Assembly: GCF_004355185.1 (NCBI RefSeq)
Contig: NZ_CP037922.1
Coordinates: forward strand, 3,690,001 to 3,754,000
DNA from: Hymenobacter radiodurans
GTDB lineage: Bacteria; Bacteroidota; Bacteroidia; Cytophagales; Hymenobacteraceae
Reading direction: 5' to 3'
Length of the DNA: 64,000 bases
The notes beneath the pieces were generated by a model. The model did no database searches, was not told where the DNA came from, and saw nothing but the letters and a program-made list of their open reading frames with translations. Both the position numbers and the translations under genes were made by a program. How positions within the stretch are numbered: the stretch's first letter is position 1; every line of letters starts with the position of its first letter. Shown in pieces: positions 17,939-27,813 of this stretch.

Positions 17939-19140
17939 CTACGCAACTGCTACCTCCTTTACGAGCCGTGGCGGTTTGGCACGCAGACGGTTATGCAGGG
18001 GATGCTCGCCCCCCTTATAGAGCGCAATGGATAAAATCGTGTAACTGACTAAGCGAATGAGCTAATTTTCCGTGATATATTCCGAGAATAGTGTATCTAT
18101 GACTCCTAAGTGAATGAGGTAAAATACATAAGAGCTTTTGCCCAGCAGATCAAATGCCGTGGTTTCCAAGAGCTGTCGCAGCCGCGTGCGCTCCTTAATC
18201 AGCCCCCAAAACAGTACCGCCACCGTGCCGGGTAGAAGCACATTATTTATAGAGCGATAAGCGACCAACCAAGCCACAGAATTGGTGATCGTGTGCTGAA
18301 CCCACGCCAAGCCAACTAGGCAAGCTACAATACCGGCTAACCCCAGAAAGGTGGCGCGGACTCCTCGCTGGGAATCTTCCGTTCTGCGGGCGACGAAGAA
18401 GGCAAGCCCGATGCCGACCAGAAACTCGATGCAGCGCCCAAAAAAGGTACTCTGTAGCAGAAAGTTAATGTCGGCCATCAGGCCATAATACGGCAGGAAG
18501 CGCGAACAAAACAGGACCAATGCCACCCCAATCGAGAGCAGCAGCACGGGATACAAATACAGCAGCCGAAAGTTGCGCTTGAGGCCCAGCAGCAGGAAAG
18601 GCGCCAGTAGGTAAAATGTTTCTTCCACCGTTAGGGTCCAGGCCGGCGGCACCCCCATCACCACCAGATCCGCAAAGTAGGCGCGGGTTAGCGTCAGATT
18701 CAGAAACAGTACGGCCACCTTATCAATCAACGGATAGACGTCTGGCCACTCATACCATTGCTGCGTGGGTCGTAGAAACATTACGGCAAAGGTGAGCAGC
18801 GTCAGCAGTAAGTAGATGGGATAGATGCGGGCAAAGCGGTTTTGCAGGTAGCGCCGAAACCAGGGCCCTGTGAGCTCCAGGCGGTGAAAATAGCGGGTGG
18901 TTATCAGGAAGCCGCTGAGCACAAAGAAAATCGGCACCCCTATGTGGAGCTGCTCCCCAAGCCAGACGCCCCATTGAGAAAGGAAGGATATATCCTGAGC
19001 TGGCGGCTGGCGGGTATGCGGCGCCACCACCACATGATTGAAAAATACCATAATGGCTGCCACTGCTCGGATGCCGGTTAAGGCAGGATAGTACTTGCTT
19101 TCCTTTTTTGTGGGGCTTCTTGCGTAATCAATTGGGTCAT
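17939..19140 (-). pseudogene. Acyltransferase family 3, frameshifted start and nonsense-truncated end
   Basis: The open frame 19063-18062 is an OafA-like membrane acyltransferase: MVFFNHVVV with the conserved His, IFFVLSGFLITTRYF, RRYLQNRFARIYPIYLL and WTLTVEETFYLLAPF. Both ends are damaged. Upstream, a good start MTQLITQEAPQK (ATG at 19140) is out of frame by one base in the A6 run (19104-19109, T6 on plus); adding one A gives YPALTGIRAVAAIMV, the expected family N-terminus. Downstream, an in-frame TAG at 18062-18064 is followed by RLVSYTILSIALYKGGEHPL and a basic tail to a stop at 17939, the usual last helix. The ancestor was about 400 residues. Confidence 0.75.
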
Positions 19141-19153
19141 CACAATCCTATAA

Positions 19154-19333
19154 GGCACAATAGGGCCACAAAGCTACGGACATTTGGCTTGGTGGCAGTG
19201 TAAGGCTAATGAGCGCAACAGGACTCAACGGCCCACTTACGACCTGCAAAACAACTCTCATAACCTAGGATGGTGGCTAGTTGTATTAACTATTGCCGTG
19301 CTGGTAACACTTATCAATCTATACGGCTTGTAA
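19154..19333 (+). other. Short open frame with one membrane segment, likely gene remnant or small protein
   Basis: A frame open from 19154 to the stop at 19333 reads QRPTYDLQNNSHNLGWWLVV followed by a hydrophobic stretch and NLYGL at the end. There is no ATG; a TTG at 19184 would give 49 residues. It ends 17 bp before a good terminator, which supports a real 3' end. No family recognised. The remaining gap 19388-19565 holds no gene I can support, although a minus-strand stretch near 19410-19530 again looks faintly like an acyltransferase tail. Confidence 0.3.
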
Positions 19334-19350
19334 ATACCCTCCCTCCTTTC

Positions 19351-19387
19351 CTAAAAAAGCCCCTCCTGAAACGAAGGGCTTTTTTAG
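19351..19387. terminator. Intrinsic terminator
   Basis: Arms CTAAAAAAGCCC (19351-19362) and GGGCTTTTTTAG (19376-19387) are perfectly complementary with a 13-base loop. It can serve both strands. Confidence 0.75.
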
Positions 19388-19565
19388 ATGCCTAAGCTAT
19401 GATTGACTCCTTTAATACCGCCTGTGGTTTTGCGCACAAATAGCTATACAAAGAATGATTAACTCATAATAAAGCGTAACGGACAATACATAAAATACGG
19501 TTTCATAACGCTCTTCTGCCCCGATTTAAAACTGAGACCAAGTGGTAAAATACTAGCCTTACTAT

Positions 19566-20507
19566 TTAAGATTTATGATTTTTAACGTACCACTCCCAAG
19601 TTTGCTGTAATCCTTCTTCAAAACGTACGGTGGGAGTCCACCCAGTATGAGCATGTAGCTTGCTACTATCTAACACATTAACCTTCACATCAAAGGCGCG
19701 TTCAGGCAGTATCTGAATGTTCAAAGGCAAGTCTCGAGCCACTGCCAAGGGTGCAAGTATATCAAGTACTTGCCGATTGCTGTGTCCTACACCACTGCCT
19801 ATATTATAAACCTGGCCGGCTTGCCCATCAACCAACGCCGCCACAATACCGCGGGCTACATCGCGTACATGCAGATAATCGCGAATAGTACCCTCCTCGC
19901 CGAACAGACTTAGTGTTCGGCGGTCAAGGAGAGACGCGATGGCAGTAGCTACAAACCCTTGTCCGGCATATACTCGCTGGCCTTCACCATATGCGTTGGA
20001 GGGCCGCACACAAACTATTGGCAGCTGTGCCGTGTGATGGTAAAGATGAGCATATTTCTCAATGGCCAGCTTCGTGATCCCATACGGCGATACCGGATTT
20101 GTTGTGTGCTCTTCCGTTAAGGGGACATTATGTGCATGGCCATACACAGTTCCGCCCGACGAAACCCATACAAATTTTCTTAATGACCACCGCGAAGCAT
20201 GTTCAAACAGACGCACAGCTTCAGGCAGATTAACTAAAATATCGTTTACTGGATTATGGAAACTGGTCTGGGGCACTGTGGCATAGGCCAGATCTATCAC
20301 TTCGTCAACGCCAGCTAACAGCCCTTCTAATAGCTCGTCCGTAGCTCCGGTCGGGTTTTGCACATAGCGAACAGTCGCTGGCAAATGCGACGCAGCGGGT
20401 GCGCGCCCGACAACGATGACTTGCCGGTCATTGCGCAGCAGTAGCTCTTCAACTACTGCTTTGCCAATAAATCCGGCTCCGCCAATAATACACGTAATAA
20501 GACCCAC
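19566..20507 (-). CDS. NAD-dependent epimerase/dehydratase (UDP-glucose 4-epimerase-like)
   Basis: Extended SDR of 313 residues. The Rossmann motif is IGGAGFIGKAVVEELL (about 8-23); the catalytic set is VSSGGTVYG (Ser/Thr) and YGITK (Tyr, Lys), followed by RPSNAYGEGQRVYAGQGFVA and DYLHVRDVARGIVAAL. These fit GalE-like sugar epimerases or 4-ketoreductases. It is the last gene of the right-hand polysaccharide block and is 81 bp from the upstream GT4 gene. The exact nucleotide sugar is unknown. Confidence 0.8.
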   Translation of the reverse strand: MGLITCIIGGAGFIGKAVVEELLLRNDRQVIVVGRAPAASHLPATVRYVQNPTGATDELLEGLLAGVDEVIDLAYATVPQTSFHNPVNDILVNLPEAVRLFEHASRWSLRKFVWVSSGGTVYGHAHNVPLTEEHTTNPVSPYGITKLAIEKYAHLYHHTAQLPIVCVRPSNAYGEGQRVYAGQGFVATAIASLLDRRTLSLFGEEGTIRDYLHVRDVARGIVAALVDGQAGQVYNIGSGVGHSNRQVLDILAPLAVARDLPLNIQILPERAFDVKVNVLDSSKLHAHTGWTPTVRFEEGLQQTWEWYVKNHKS

Positions 20508-20588
20508 AATAACCGGTTTAGCCCTCTGACAGTGTTTACTATAGTTACAAATATGAGACAGTATACTTAAACATTGAAGTGACGTGTG

Positions 20589-21725
20589 CTACAAAGCGCT
20601 TTCAATCAATTTGAGAATAGAAGGCCCTAGCTTGCTAATTGTATGGTTATTTAGTGCACGTTCTCGGCCAACATCGCCCATTTGCTTACGAAGAGTTTCA
20701 TCATTGAGCAACGCTAAGGATTTCTCTGCCATTTGGTCAATGTTGACATACTCTACTACATAGCCAGCGTCTTCCCGCACAAACTCAGGCATGCCTCCTG
20801 CATTTTCGAAACAGATGATGGGTGTTTTAGCTAAAGCAGATTCCAAGCACACTAAGGGGAAAGGGTCTTCGCGGGAGGTTAGCAAAAAGACATCAAAGGC
20901 CTCATAGTAACTGTTAATATCAGTTTGCTCTCCAGCCAGAATAAGCCTGTGTGCTAGTCCGAGTAATCTTACCTCGCGCTCAAGCAACTTATATTCGTAG
21001 GATCTTTTATTACCGCCAACCCAGATAAAATAAGTGTCTGGGGAACGTTCGATTACTTCGCGGGCTACATAAGAGAAGATATCGTATCCCTTACGCCATT
21101 GCAGGCTTCCCATACCTCCCACTATTTTAGCACTAGCAGGAATATTATATACTTCACGTATATCTACAAGCGCTGCACGTAAAGGGTCCTCGTCAGCAAT
21201 AAAATCGTATATAACAGAAACCTTACTGGGATCAACCGAAAAATTATTTAGATAAAAGTCTTTGACTGCATGTGACCCCATCATCAACAAATCTGCTTTG
21301 TGGAGGGCATCAATATATCCACCAGCAGGTGCATAAATCATAGCAAATTCTAACTCATGAATGTTGCAAATTAATTTAACACCTATTTTTTCTTTTAATA
21401 AGATGCCATAGTTAATTGCAACTAGGGAATTAGCAAATATTACATCAGGAGCGTATGCAACAATTTGATTTAATGTATTATCATGTTGCCTTCCACTCAT
21501 ACGGTTCAATTTTGACCATATTCGAGTATGAAGTGAAAACTTAGGGCTACTTACTATACAGACATCTGCTAATTCCTGAAATTCACTAACTAACCCTCCG
21601 CCTTCTAATAGCACAAGCGCCATTTTGTGCGATGTATGCTCTTTGATCCATCGCATTAAGTGCAACTGCGTAAAAGGAGCTCCGCTTCTACTTGCTTCAT
21701 GCCCTACGAAAAGGATGGTTGCCAT
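20589..21725 (-). CDS. GT4 family glycosyltransferase
   Basis: A 378-residue GT-B enzyme. The N-terminus MATILFVGHEASRSGAPF carries the G-A-P loop that follows the first strand. The C-terminal half shows GGMGSLQWRKGYDIFSYVA, FIWVGGNKRSYEYKLL and the donor-binding TSREDPFPLVCLESALAKT with the E-x7-E-like spacing. No membrane helices. It sits between a GT2 gene (26 bp) and an epimerase on the same strand, so an operon is likely. The sugar is unknown. Confidence 0.85.
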   Translation of the reverse strand: MATILFVGHEASRSGAPFTQLHLMRWIKEHTSHKMALVLLEGGGLVSEFQELADVCIVSSPKFSLHTRIWSKLNRMSGRQHDNTLNQIVAYAPDVIFANSLVAINYGILLKEKIGVKLICNIHELEFAMIYAPAGGYIDALHKADLLMMGSHAVKDFYLNNFSVDPSKVSVIYDFIADEDPLRAALVDIREVYNIPASAKIVGGMGSLQWRKGYDIFSYVAREVIERSPDTYFIWVGGNKRSYEYKLLEREVRLLGLAHRLILAGEQTDINSYYEAFDVFLLTSREDPFPLVCLESALAKTPIICFENAGGMPEFVREDAGYVVEYVNIDQMAEKSLALLNDETLRKQMGDVGRERALNNHTISKLGPSILKLIESAL

Positions 21726-21751
21726 ACGAGGTTTGCTACGCTTATTTAAAG

Positions 21752-22543
21752 CTAATTCCTGAATTTATTTAATAGCATTACAATACCTGTTCTTTTTAGG
21801 AGACCATAAATAGCCTCGCCAATCTTATAGGATCTAGATGATATTATATCATTCCTCTCTTGTTTGATTTTATTTAATTCTTTAATATAGGTCGCTGGAA
21901 CCATATCATAGAACGGGTCTGTGTGATGCAAGCTGCTCACTCCCGTCACATTATTAAACACGACTATGTCCCTTGTAATGTATTTCTTTTTAATATCATC
22001 ATTTTGAAAACAACGAATATTAAAGTCCCAATCTGCGACCACTGGATATTTCAAGTTATAAAGCCCAATTTTATTGAATACACTTCGCCGATAGAATATG
22101 GCTTGATGACACACGTTACGCTTTGTAAGCAAAATCATTAAGTCTACCTCGCCATCATGCCTCTGTCCATTACTTGAGACAATAGCATCACCATATACAA
22201 AATCAGCTTCTGTGTTAGATAGTATTGCTGCAATGTCTTTGAAGACATTTGCATCATGCAAATAATCATCGCTTCCTAAGAAATAAAGCCAGCTACCACT
22301 AGCTAAACTTATTCCTTTATTCATGGCATCATAAATTCCCTTATCAGGCTCAGACACCCACTTAATATTCAAGTCCGAACCAGAATATGCATCTATAGTT
22401 ACAATAGTATTATCAGTTGATTGACCGTCGATTATAACAACCTCAAAATTCCGAAATACTTGCGATACTATACTACTAAGTGCTATACTTAATGTAGCAT
22501 CACTATTGTAAGTCGGAAGAATTATTGATATTAATGGTTGCAC
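21752..22543 (-). CDS. GT2 family glycosyltransferase (WcaA-like)
   Basis: A compact GT2 enzyme of 263 residues: SIILPTYNSDATLSIAL (about 5-21), IDGQSTDNTI (about 38-47), EPDKGIYDAMNKGI (about 65-78, the signature of WcaA/colanic-acid-type transferases) and the metal site FLGSDDYL. The C-terminus has NVCHQAIFYRRSVF, typical of the group. The gene is AT-rich compared with the flanking epimerase and aminotransferase genes. Likely transfers one sugar of the repeat unit. Confidence 0.85.
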   Translation of the reverse strand: MQPLISIILPTYNSDATLSIALSSIVSQVFRNFEVVIIDGQSTDNTIVTIDAYSGSDLNIKWVSEPDKGIYDAMNKGISLASGSWLYFLGSDDYLHDANVFKDIAAILSNTEADFVYGDAIVSSNGQRHDGEVDLMILLTKRNVCHQAIFYRRSVFNKIGLYNLKYPVVADWDFNIRCFQNDDIKKKYITRDIVVFNNVTGVSSLHHTDPFYDMVPATYIKELNKIKQERNDIISSRSYKIGEAIYGLLKRTGIVMLLNKFRN

Positions 22544-22592
22544 AATATAATTACATCAATACAAATTGACACCTAAAAAATAGACACCACTT

Positions 22593-23492
22593 TTAGTCAA
22601 TAGCAAGCCTTTTATTAACGGTATCAATATCTTTTATTGCAAACAGATTATCGTAAGGATAATGAAGTTGTTTTTTTTCAAAAACTAACTTTTTATCTAT
22701 ATACCGATACCACTTATATCCCCAAGCCTCAAGAATATCATATAATTCTTGTACATGGTAGCCAGCAGAGAATGTATTCTCCTCAGTAAACTCTACCATA
22801 ATCACAGGAGAATTATCCTTCATTGTGCGTTCACCTCCATATAATACAAACTTCTCCCAGCCCTCAACATCTAATTTAATTAAATCAATATTCCTTACTC
22901 CGTATCGATTTGCTATATTATCTAATGTATCAACATCCACCTCTTGAACTTTACTAAACTTTCCGTCTTTAGAATCAGCAAATGAATTCCATGCATCATA
23001 TCCATTATCGGATATATTCAATTGCAGTTTATCAATCTTATCCGACAAGCCAATATTAAATACATATTGGTCAGATATATTATTGTTTTTTAAATTCTCT
23101 TTTAGCCTTGCATAAGTTTTGGGAGAAGGCTCAAAAGCAAAAATCTTTCCTTCATCGCCTATTCTAGTAGATGCAACTAATGAAAATAAACCAATATTTG
23201 ATCCTATATCAAAAAAAGTATCACCCTCACGTAAAAAATTTCTTAAAAAATCTAACTCTGCATTCTCAAAACCATTATATATAAGTTTTGACAAAATAGA
23301 GTCTCTATAGAGCCTAATTTTAATATTAGAATCTATACTGTGGTCAAAAAACTCTTTATCACCGAATTTGTCATTCCAGTGCTTTTCCCGAGCTAAGTTT
23401 GTTTTGTCATTTTCATCTTTAGTAATACTATCGTTAATTGCAGTCAACTTTCTAACTGCAAAACCTAGTGCTCTAAATGCAAATTTACGCAT
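22593..23492 (-). CDS. FkbM family methyltransferase
   Basis: A 299-residue SAM-dependent methyltransferase. The SAM motif is FFDIGSNIGLFSLVAS (about 92-107), then FAFEPSPKTYARLKENL (about 118-134) and DLIKLDVEGWEKFVLYGG (about 202-219), all standard for FkbM. These enzymes O-methylate sugars and often work in polysaccharide loci. The coding sequence overlaps the Wzt gene by 8 bp, so co-translation is likely, and methylation may cap or modify the exported chain, as known in Wzm/Wzt-dependent O antigens. Strongly AT-rich. Confidence 0.88.
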   Translation of the reverse strand: MRKFAFRALGFAVRKLTAINDSITKDENDKTNLAREKHWNDKFGDKEFFDHSIDSNIKIRLYRDSILSKLIYNGFENAELDFLRNFLREGDTFFDIGSNIGLFSLVASTRIGDEGKIFAFEPSPKTYARLKENLKNNNISDQYVFNIGLSDKIDKLQLNISDNGYDAWNSFADSKDGKFSKVQEVDVDTLDNIANRYGVRNIDLIKLDVEGWEKFVLYGGERTMKDNSPVIMVEFTEENTFSAGYHVQELYDILEAWGYKWYRYIDKKLVFEKKQLHYPYDNLFAIKDIDTVNKRLAID

Positions 23493-24768
23493 GTGTATTA
23501 TGGTGTTTTGTTTCCCAATTTATTACTGGCGCTACTAAACCAGGCCTATTGTCATTATAATTACTGTTTAAGCTATCCACTTTAGCTATTGACACTTTCA
23601 CACTGACTTCATCGTGAATAATCCATCTAACATTATGTACACCAATTCTCAGTTTTATATAGTAATCACCTTCCGCCAAAATATTAGCTGGAATCTCGGC
23701 ATAGCTTCGATACGCTCCTAATTCAAAGAAACTAGTTTCTTTTTCTAGATCATCATGAAAAGACCTAAATATGACAGTATCCATGTTATCTACGAGATCA
23801 AAACCTATTCTTAACCCATGCATATCTCTTTTAACTAGATAATCATAATAAAAACTTATTGTGTCACTTGTATAAAAAGTATCATTGCTTCTTTTAGAAC
23901 TTAATTTGAAGTCTAAAAAATCAAAATCTGGATCACTTTTTAATATCTTCTTAAGCTCAGTTTGCTGGTTATTGGTGCTTCTACTAAAATACAGATCTAT
24001 ACATTCTTTAACATTGCCTTGCTTAATGATATTTCCATTCTCCAAATAACAAATGCGGGTGCATAAATTTGCTACAGCCGACATGTTATGACTTACGAAA
24101 AGTACCGTACGCCCATCATTAACACTTACATCCTTCATTCGACCTAAGCACTTCTTCTGAAACTCGGCGTCGCCTACAGCAAGAACTTCGTCTACTATTA
24201 GTATTTCTGGTTCTAAGAAGGCTGAGACAGCAAATGCTAAGCGTACATACATACCGCTACTATATCGCTTAACAGGCGTATCGATATAGCGTTCTACTCC
24301 AGAGAAGTCAACAATCTCGTCGAATTTGCTGCGGATCTCAGCTTTGCTCATACCCAAAATAGCCCCATTGAGAAAGATATTCTCTCGCCCTGTCAGCTCT
24401 GGGTGAAAGCCGGTTCCTACCTCCAATAAGGAGGCGATTCGGCCCTTTATCTTAATGCGACCGGTTGTAGGCGCCGTAACCTTTGATAAAATCTTCAGCA
24501 ACGTAGACTTACCAGCCCCATTACGGCCAATGATGCCGAGCACCTCACCCTGCTTCACCTCAAAGTTTACATCCTTCAGCGACCAGACATAGTCGCTCTG
24601 GCCTTTAGCTGTGCGGTCGTTGGTCTCCCCTATCTTGGCAAACGGGTCCTCCTGTCCGCGTAGGCGTGCCCACCAGCGGTTCAGGTCGTGGGTGATAGTG
24701 CCCGTGCCGATTTCACCAAGACGGTACAGCTTCCCTAACTCTTCTACTCTTATGGCAATGTCACTCAT
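23485..24768 (-). CDS. wzt: Polysaccharide ABC exporter ATPase (Wzt-like) with C-terminal carbohydrate-binding domain
   Basis: The ATP-binding subunit of an O-antigen/teichoic-acid type ABC transporter. The N-terminal ~250 residues hold Walker A GRNGAGKSTLLK (about 83-94), the signature YSSGMYVRLAF, Walker B ILIVDEVLAVGD and the H-loop VLFVSHNMSAV. The extra C-terminal ~170 residues are beta-rich and match the position of the Wzt carbohydrate-binding domain that recognises the finished chain end. It is paired with the permease at 24815-25705 (46 bp upstream) and overlaps the FkbM methyltransferase. The C-terminal part is more AT-rich than the ATPase part, as if the specificity domain had been exchanged. 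Confidence 0.92.
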   Translation of the reverse strand: MSDIAIRVEELGKLYRLGEIGTGTITHDLNRWWARLRGQEDPFAKIGETNDRTAKGQSDYVWSLKDVNFEVKQGEVLGIIGRNGAGKSTLLKILSKVTAPTTGRIKIKGRIASLLEVGTGFHPELTGRENIFLNGAILGMSKAEIRSKFDEIVDFSGVERYIDTPVKRYSSGMYVRLAFAVSAFLEPEILIVDEVLAVGDAEFQKKCLGRMKDVSVNDGRTVLFVSHNMSAVANLCTRICYLENGNIIKQGNVKECIDLYFSRSTNNQQTELKKILKSDPDFDFLDFKLSSKRSNDTFYTSDTISFYYDYLVKRDMHGLRIGFDLVDNMDTVIFRSFHDDLEKETSFFELGAYRSYAEIPANILAEGDYYIKLRIGVHNVRWIIHDEVSVKVSIAKVDSLNSNYNDNRPGLVAPVINWETKHHNTHA

Positions 24769-24814
24769 GAATCAGTAAGCGGTACCAAGAAGCTTTTTTG
24801 CCCCCCAGCCTTAT

Positions 24815-25705
24815 TTATACAGTATCAGTAAAGCTCTTCTGCACTTTGTTGAAGATGATAGTGCCGAGGAAGAGCATGAGCAGGGCAATGAGAAAGCTAT
24901 AGCCTAAACCACCCCAACTAAATGTACCAGAACCCAAAAACGCGAATCGGAATGTTTCCACAATGGATGTCATAGGGTTCGCCATGATCAGCCAACGGAA
25001 AGTTGCAGGCAAGCTGGACAGAGGATAGATTACGGGAGTTGCATACATGAGCAGCTGTACGCCAAACGTAAGCAGGATAGCTAAATCGCGGTATTTGGTA
25101 GTCAGGGCGCTGAAGATCATGCCTAAGCCCAGTGACAGAACACCCATAATCACTACCAGTAGTGGGGTAAGTACGATTAACCAGTTAGGATGAATCTTGT
25201 CGCTAAAGACCAAGTAGTACCCCCAAACCCCAGCAAACAGGATGAACTGGATACCGAAGCGAACCAGATTAGAGATGACAATGGACAATGGCATGGTTAG
25301 GCGCGGAAAATAGACCTTACCAAAAATGTGGGCGTTATCACGAAATACGGTGGACGTAGCGGTCAGGCTTTGCGAAAAGTAATTCCAAACGGTAATACCA
25401 GCCAAGTAGAACACCAGCATTGGCAGCCCATCAGTAGATAGCTTAGCTACGTTGCCAAAGATGATTATGAAGGTAAGCGTTGTCAGCAAGGGCTGAACAA
25501 AAAACCAGATAGGCCCAAGGATGGTCTGTTTGTAGGTTGACACAAAATCCCGGCGCACAAACAAGAGAACCAAGTCGCGGTAGCGCCAGAGATCTTTAAG
25601 ACCCAGATCGAGCAGACGAGTCTGGGGGGCAATTATTTCCGTCCAGTCATCTGCCTCCGTTTTGATTACGGGATTCGGCGCTTTCATCACTTCTGCTGTT
25701 TCCAT
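24815..25705 (-). CDS. wzm: Polysaccharide ABC exporter permease (Wzm-like)
   Basis: An ABC-2 type permease of 296 residues with a soluble N-terminus (to about residue 45), then LVLLFVRRDFVSTYKQTILG, the amphipathic entry helix typical of Wzm/TagG, and six hydrophobic segments. It forms the membrane channel that exports undecaprenyl-linked polysaccharide, driven by the adjacent Wzt. The tail KVQKSFTDTV is the usual short cytoplasmic end. It lies between fcl and wzt on the same strand. One CTGGGGGGC motif lies inside codons near 25622. Confidence 0.92.
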   Translation of the reverse strand: METAEVMKAPNPVIKTEADDWTEIIAPQTRLLDLGLKDLWRYRDLVLLFVRRDFVSTYKQTILGPIWFFVQPLLTTLTFIIIFGNVAKLSTDGLPMLVFYLAGITVWNYFSQSLTATSTVFRDNAHIFGKVYFPRLTMPLSIVISNLVRFGIQFILFAGVWGYYLVFSDKIHPNWLIVLTPLLVVIMGVLSLGLGMIFSALTTKYRDLAILLTFGVQLLMYATPVIYPLSSLPATFRWLIMANPMTSIVETFRFAFLGSGTFSWGGLGYSFLIALLMLFLGTIIFNKVQKSFTDTV

Positions 25706-25797
25706 CGCGCTGATTAAATCACGGAACGTTTACGGTGTATTGATAGCCTTATTTTACCTAAGGCTAATTATCTCCTTATTAAGAGTTTAATAGAGCA

Positions 25798-26751
25798 TTA
25801 AGCAGATACTGCGTTCATGTTCTTTTGTTCGTGCTGCATAAAGTCTTGGTATACAGCGTGAATTCCTTCTTCCAAGCCAATGGTATAACGCCACCCTTTG
25901 GTGGCTAGCTTGCTCACATCCATCAGTTTGCGGGGCGTGCCATCGGGGTATTCAGCATTGAAGCGAATTGTTCCCTGGTAGCCAACAATGCGTTGTACGA
26001 GTTCTGCTAGCTCACGAATGCTAAGGTCTTCACCCGTACCGATGTTCACAAGGCCTGGCTCATCATAGGTTTGCAGCAGGTGGAAGCAGGCATCCGCCAG
26101 ATCATCCACGTGCAGAAATTCGCGACGAGGCGTACCGGTTCCCCATACTTCTACTTCGGCAGCGCCCTGAAGCTTAGCCTCATGAAACTTGCGAATCAGA
26201 GCCGGCAAGACGTGTGACTTCTGCAGATCGTAGTTGTCGTGGGGACCGTACAGATTAGTAGGCATAGCCGAAATAAAATGGCTGCCATACTGACTGCGGT
26301 AGGCATCACACATCTTAATACCTGCAATCTTGGCAATGGCGTATGGCTCGTTGGTGCTTTCCAGTTCGCCAGTAAGTAAGGACTCTTCTTTTAACGGCTG
26401 GGGGGCTAATTTGGGATAAATACAGGATGAACCCAAGAACAAAAGCTTTTTTACTCCGTGTACATGGCTCTGATGAATCACATTACTTTGAATCATCAGG
26501 TTGCTATAGATAAAGTCGGCCCGGTAGGTATTATTGGCGTGAATGCCCCCTACCATCGCAGCGGCGAGCACGACGTAGTCAGGCTTCTCAGCGGCAAAAA
26601 AAGCTTCAACAACCGCTTGATTGCGCAAATCAAGCTCAGCTGATGTGCGTAACAACAAATTGCTATAGCCAGCCTTTTCCAAGCGACGAACTAGAGCTGA
26701 ACCAACCATTCCGCGATGGCCAGCTATATATATTTTGGCGTTTTGGTCCAT
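25798..26751 (-). CDS. fcl: GDP-L-fucose synthase
   Basis: Epimerises and reduces GDP-4-keto-6-deoxymannose to GDP-L-fucose using NADPH. The start is placed at [20 protein letters not shown] (26751); an in-frame ATG five codons earlier exists. The family set is complete: [23 protein letters not shown] with Ser and Cys, YAIAKIAG with Tyr and Lys, and [20 protein letters not shown] with the catalytic His. Length about 317 residues, as usual. It completes the pathway begun by gmd at 6276-7388. It is first in a block with wzm and wzt, 93 bp away from wzm. Confidence 0.95.
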   Translation of the reverse strand: MDQNAKIYIAGHRGMVGSALVRRLEKAGYSNLLLRTSAELDLRNQAVVEAFFAAEKPDYVVLAAAMVGGIHANNTYRADFIYSNLMIQSNVIHQSHVHGVKKLLFLGSSCIYPKLAPQPLKEESLLTGELESTNEPYAIAKIAGIKMCDAYRSQYGSHFISAMPTNLYGPHDNYDLQKSHVLPALIRKFHEAKLQGAAEVEVWGTGTPRREFLHVDDLADACFHLLQTYDEPGLVNIGTGEDLSIRELAELVQRIVGYQGTIRFNAEYPDGTPRKLMDVSKLATKGWRYTIGLEEGIHAVYQDFMQHEQKNMNAVSA

Positions 26752-26822
26752 TAAGGTTTCGCGCAATTATAAAGTACGAAAAAGGCAGTAAGTCTGAATA
26801 TAAATGAACATGTGATAGCCAG

Positions 26823-27800
26823 CTACTTGCTCCACCAATCAAGATCAGGTAATGGGGCATTGCTCACTGGAGCAACTCCGGGTTGTAGGCGTTTAACCAT
26901 ACTACCGGGCAGCATCTTCTTAATGAGTGGGTTGATGGTGGCCCCCAGAATTACTCGCCTTGTGCGAGGACTGTAACTCAGTAATCTAGGCAGCTTACGC
27001 ATTGCCAGTGGTCTGGCGATTGCCGCATCAATCTTGCCGGCCCAGTTTACTTCCCAGTAAGCATACAGGTTTCGACGCTCAACGTTGGTAAGATGAAAAC
27101 GTTGGCCGTAAACTGCATCGGCTTCGCAGCTTTCCACCATTTTCACCAGGTTGGGATACCATTTTGGCGATGTAGATGTGCGCTGCTCAGGGTGAAGCTG
27201 ATACACTGCCAGCATCGCAGGAATTGACTGACCAGCAGAATGGTGTGCTAGCCGATACCACAAATCAATATCAGCGCACATATCCACTTCTCGGCGCATA
27301 GCTCCTACTCTGTCCAGCATATCACGCCTTACAAATGTGGCATGCTGGGGAGGAATGAACTGAAAGAGTATGCTATGTGGAGTGATTGGTCCGGTAAATG
27401 AGTTAGCATACGTTACCTGATTATCCAGATCTATAGCGTACTCACCACCCGAGATAAATCCTGCTTCGGGGTGCTGTTCAAAGCCCGCCGCCATATGGCG
27501 AAATGCATGGGGCAAGTAATAGTCGTCGCTGCTCTGAATAGCGATGACATCACCCGTGGCCTTGGCTAAGCCTTTCGTTACAGCATCAACGTATCCCTCA
27601 TCACGAGCTGACCACCATGTAATTTGGTTATCGTACTTGCGCAGTACATCTACGGTAGAATCAGTGGAACCGCCATCGGAAACGATGACCTGTACTTTAC
27701 CAGGATAATCCTGCCGAAGAATGCTCAATAACGTCCGCTCGATAAAATGCCCCTGGTTCCAGGATGGAATAATGACGGAGATGGAAGGAAACTGCTGCAT
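26823..27800 (-). CDS. GT2 family glycosyltransferase
   Basis: A 325-residue GT2 enzyme with SVIIPSWNQGHFIERTLLS (about 8-26), VSDGGSTDSTVDVL (about 38-51), the W-W-S-A-R-D-E-G-Y-V-D-A segment and QSSDDYYLPHA (metal site, about 88-98), followed by FIPPQHATFVRRDML. This is the subgroup common in cell-wall and capsule loci. The C-terminal 90 residues are basic and may contact the membrane. It lies between fcl and the STELLO-like gene on the same strand with short gaps. Confidence 0.85.
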   Translation of the reverse strand: MQQFPSISVIIPSWNQGHFIERTLLSILRQDYPGKVQVIVSDGGSTDSTVDVLRKYDNQITWWSARDEGYVDAVTKGLAKATGDVIAIQSSDDYYLPHAFRHMAAGFEQHPEAGFISGGEYAIDLDNQVTYANSFTGPITPHSILFQFIPPQHATFVRRDMLDRVGAMRREVDMCADIDLWYRLAHHSAGQSIPAMLAVYQLHPEQRTSTSPKWYPNLVKMVESCEADAVYGQRFHLTNVERRNLYAYWEVNWAGKIDAAIARPLAMRKLPRLLSYSPRTRRVILGATINPLIKKMLPGSMVKRLQPGVAPVSNAPLPDLDWWSK

Positions 27801-27813
27801 CCAGGTTATATTT

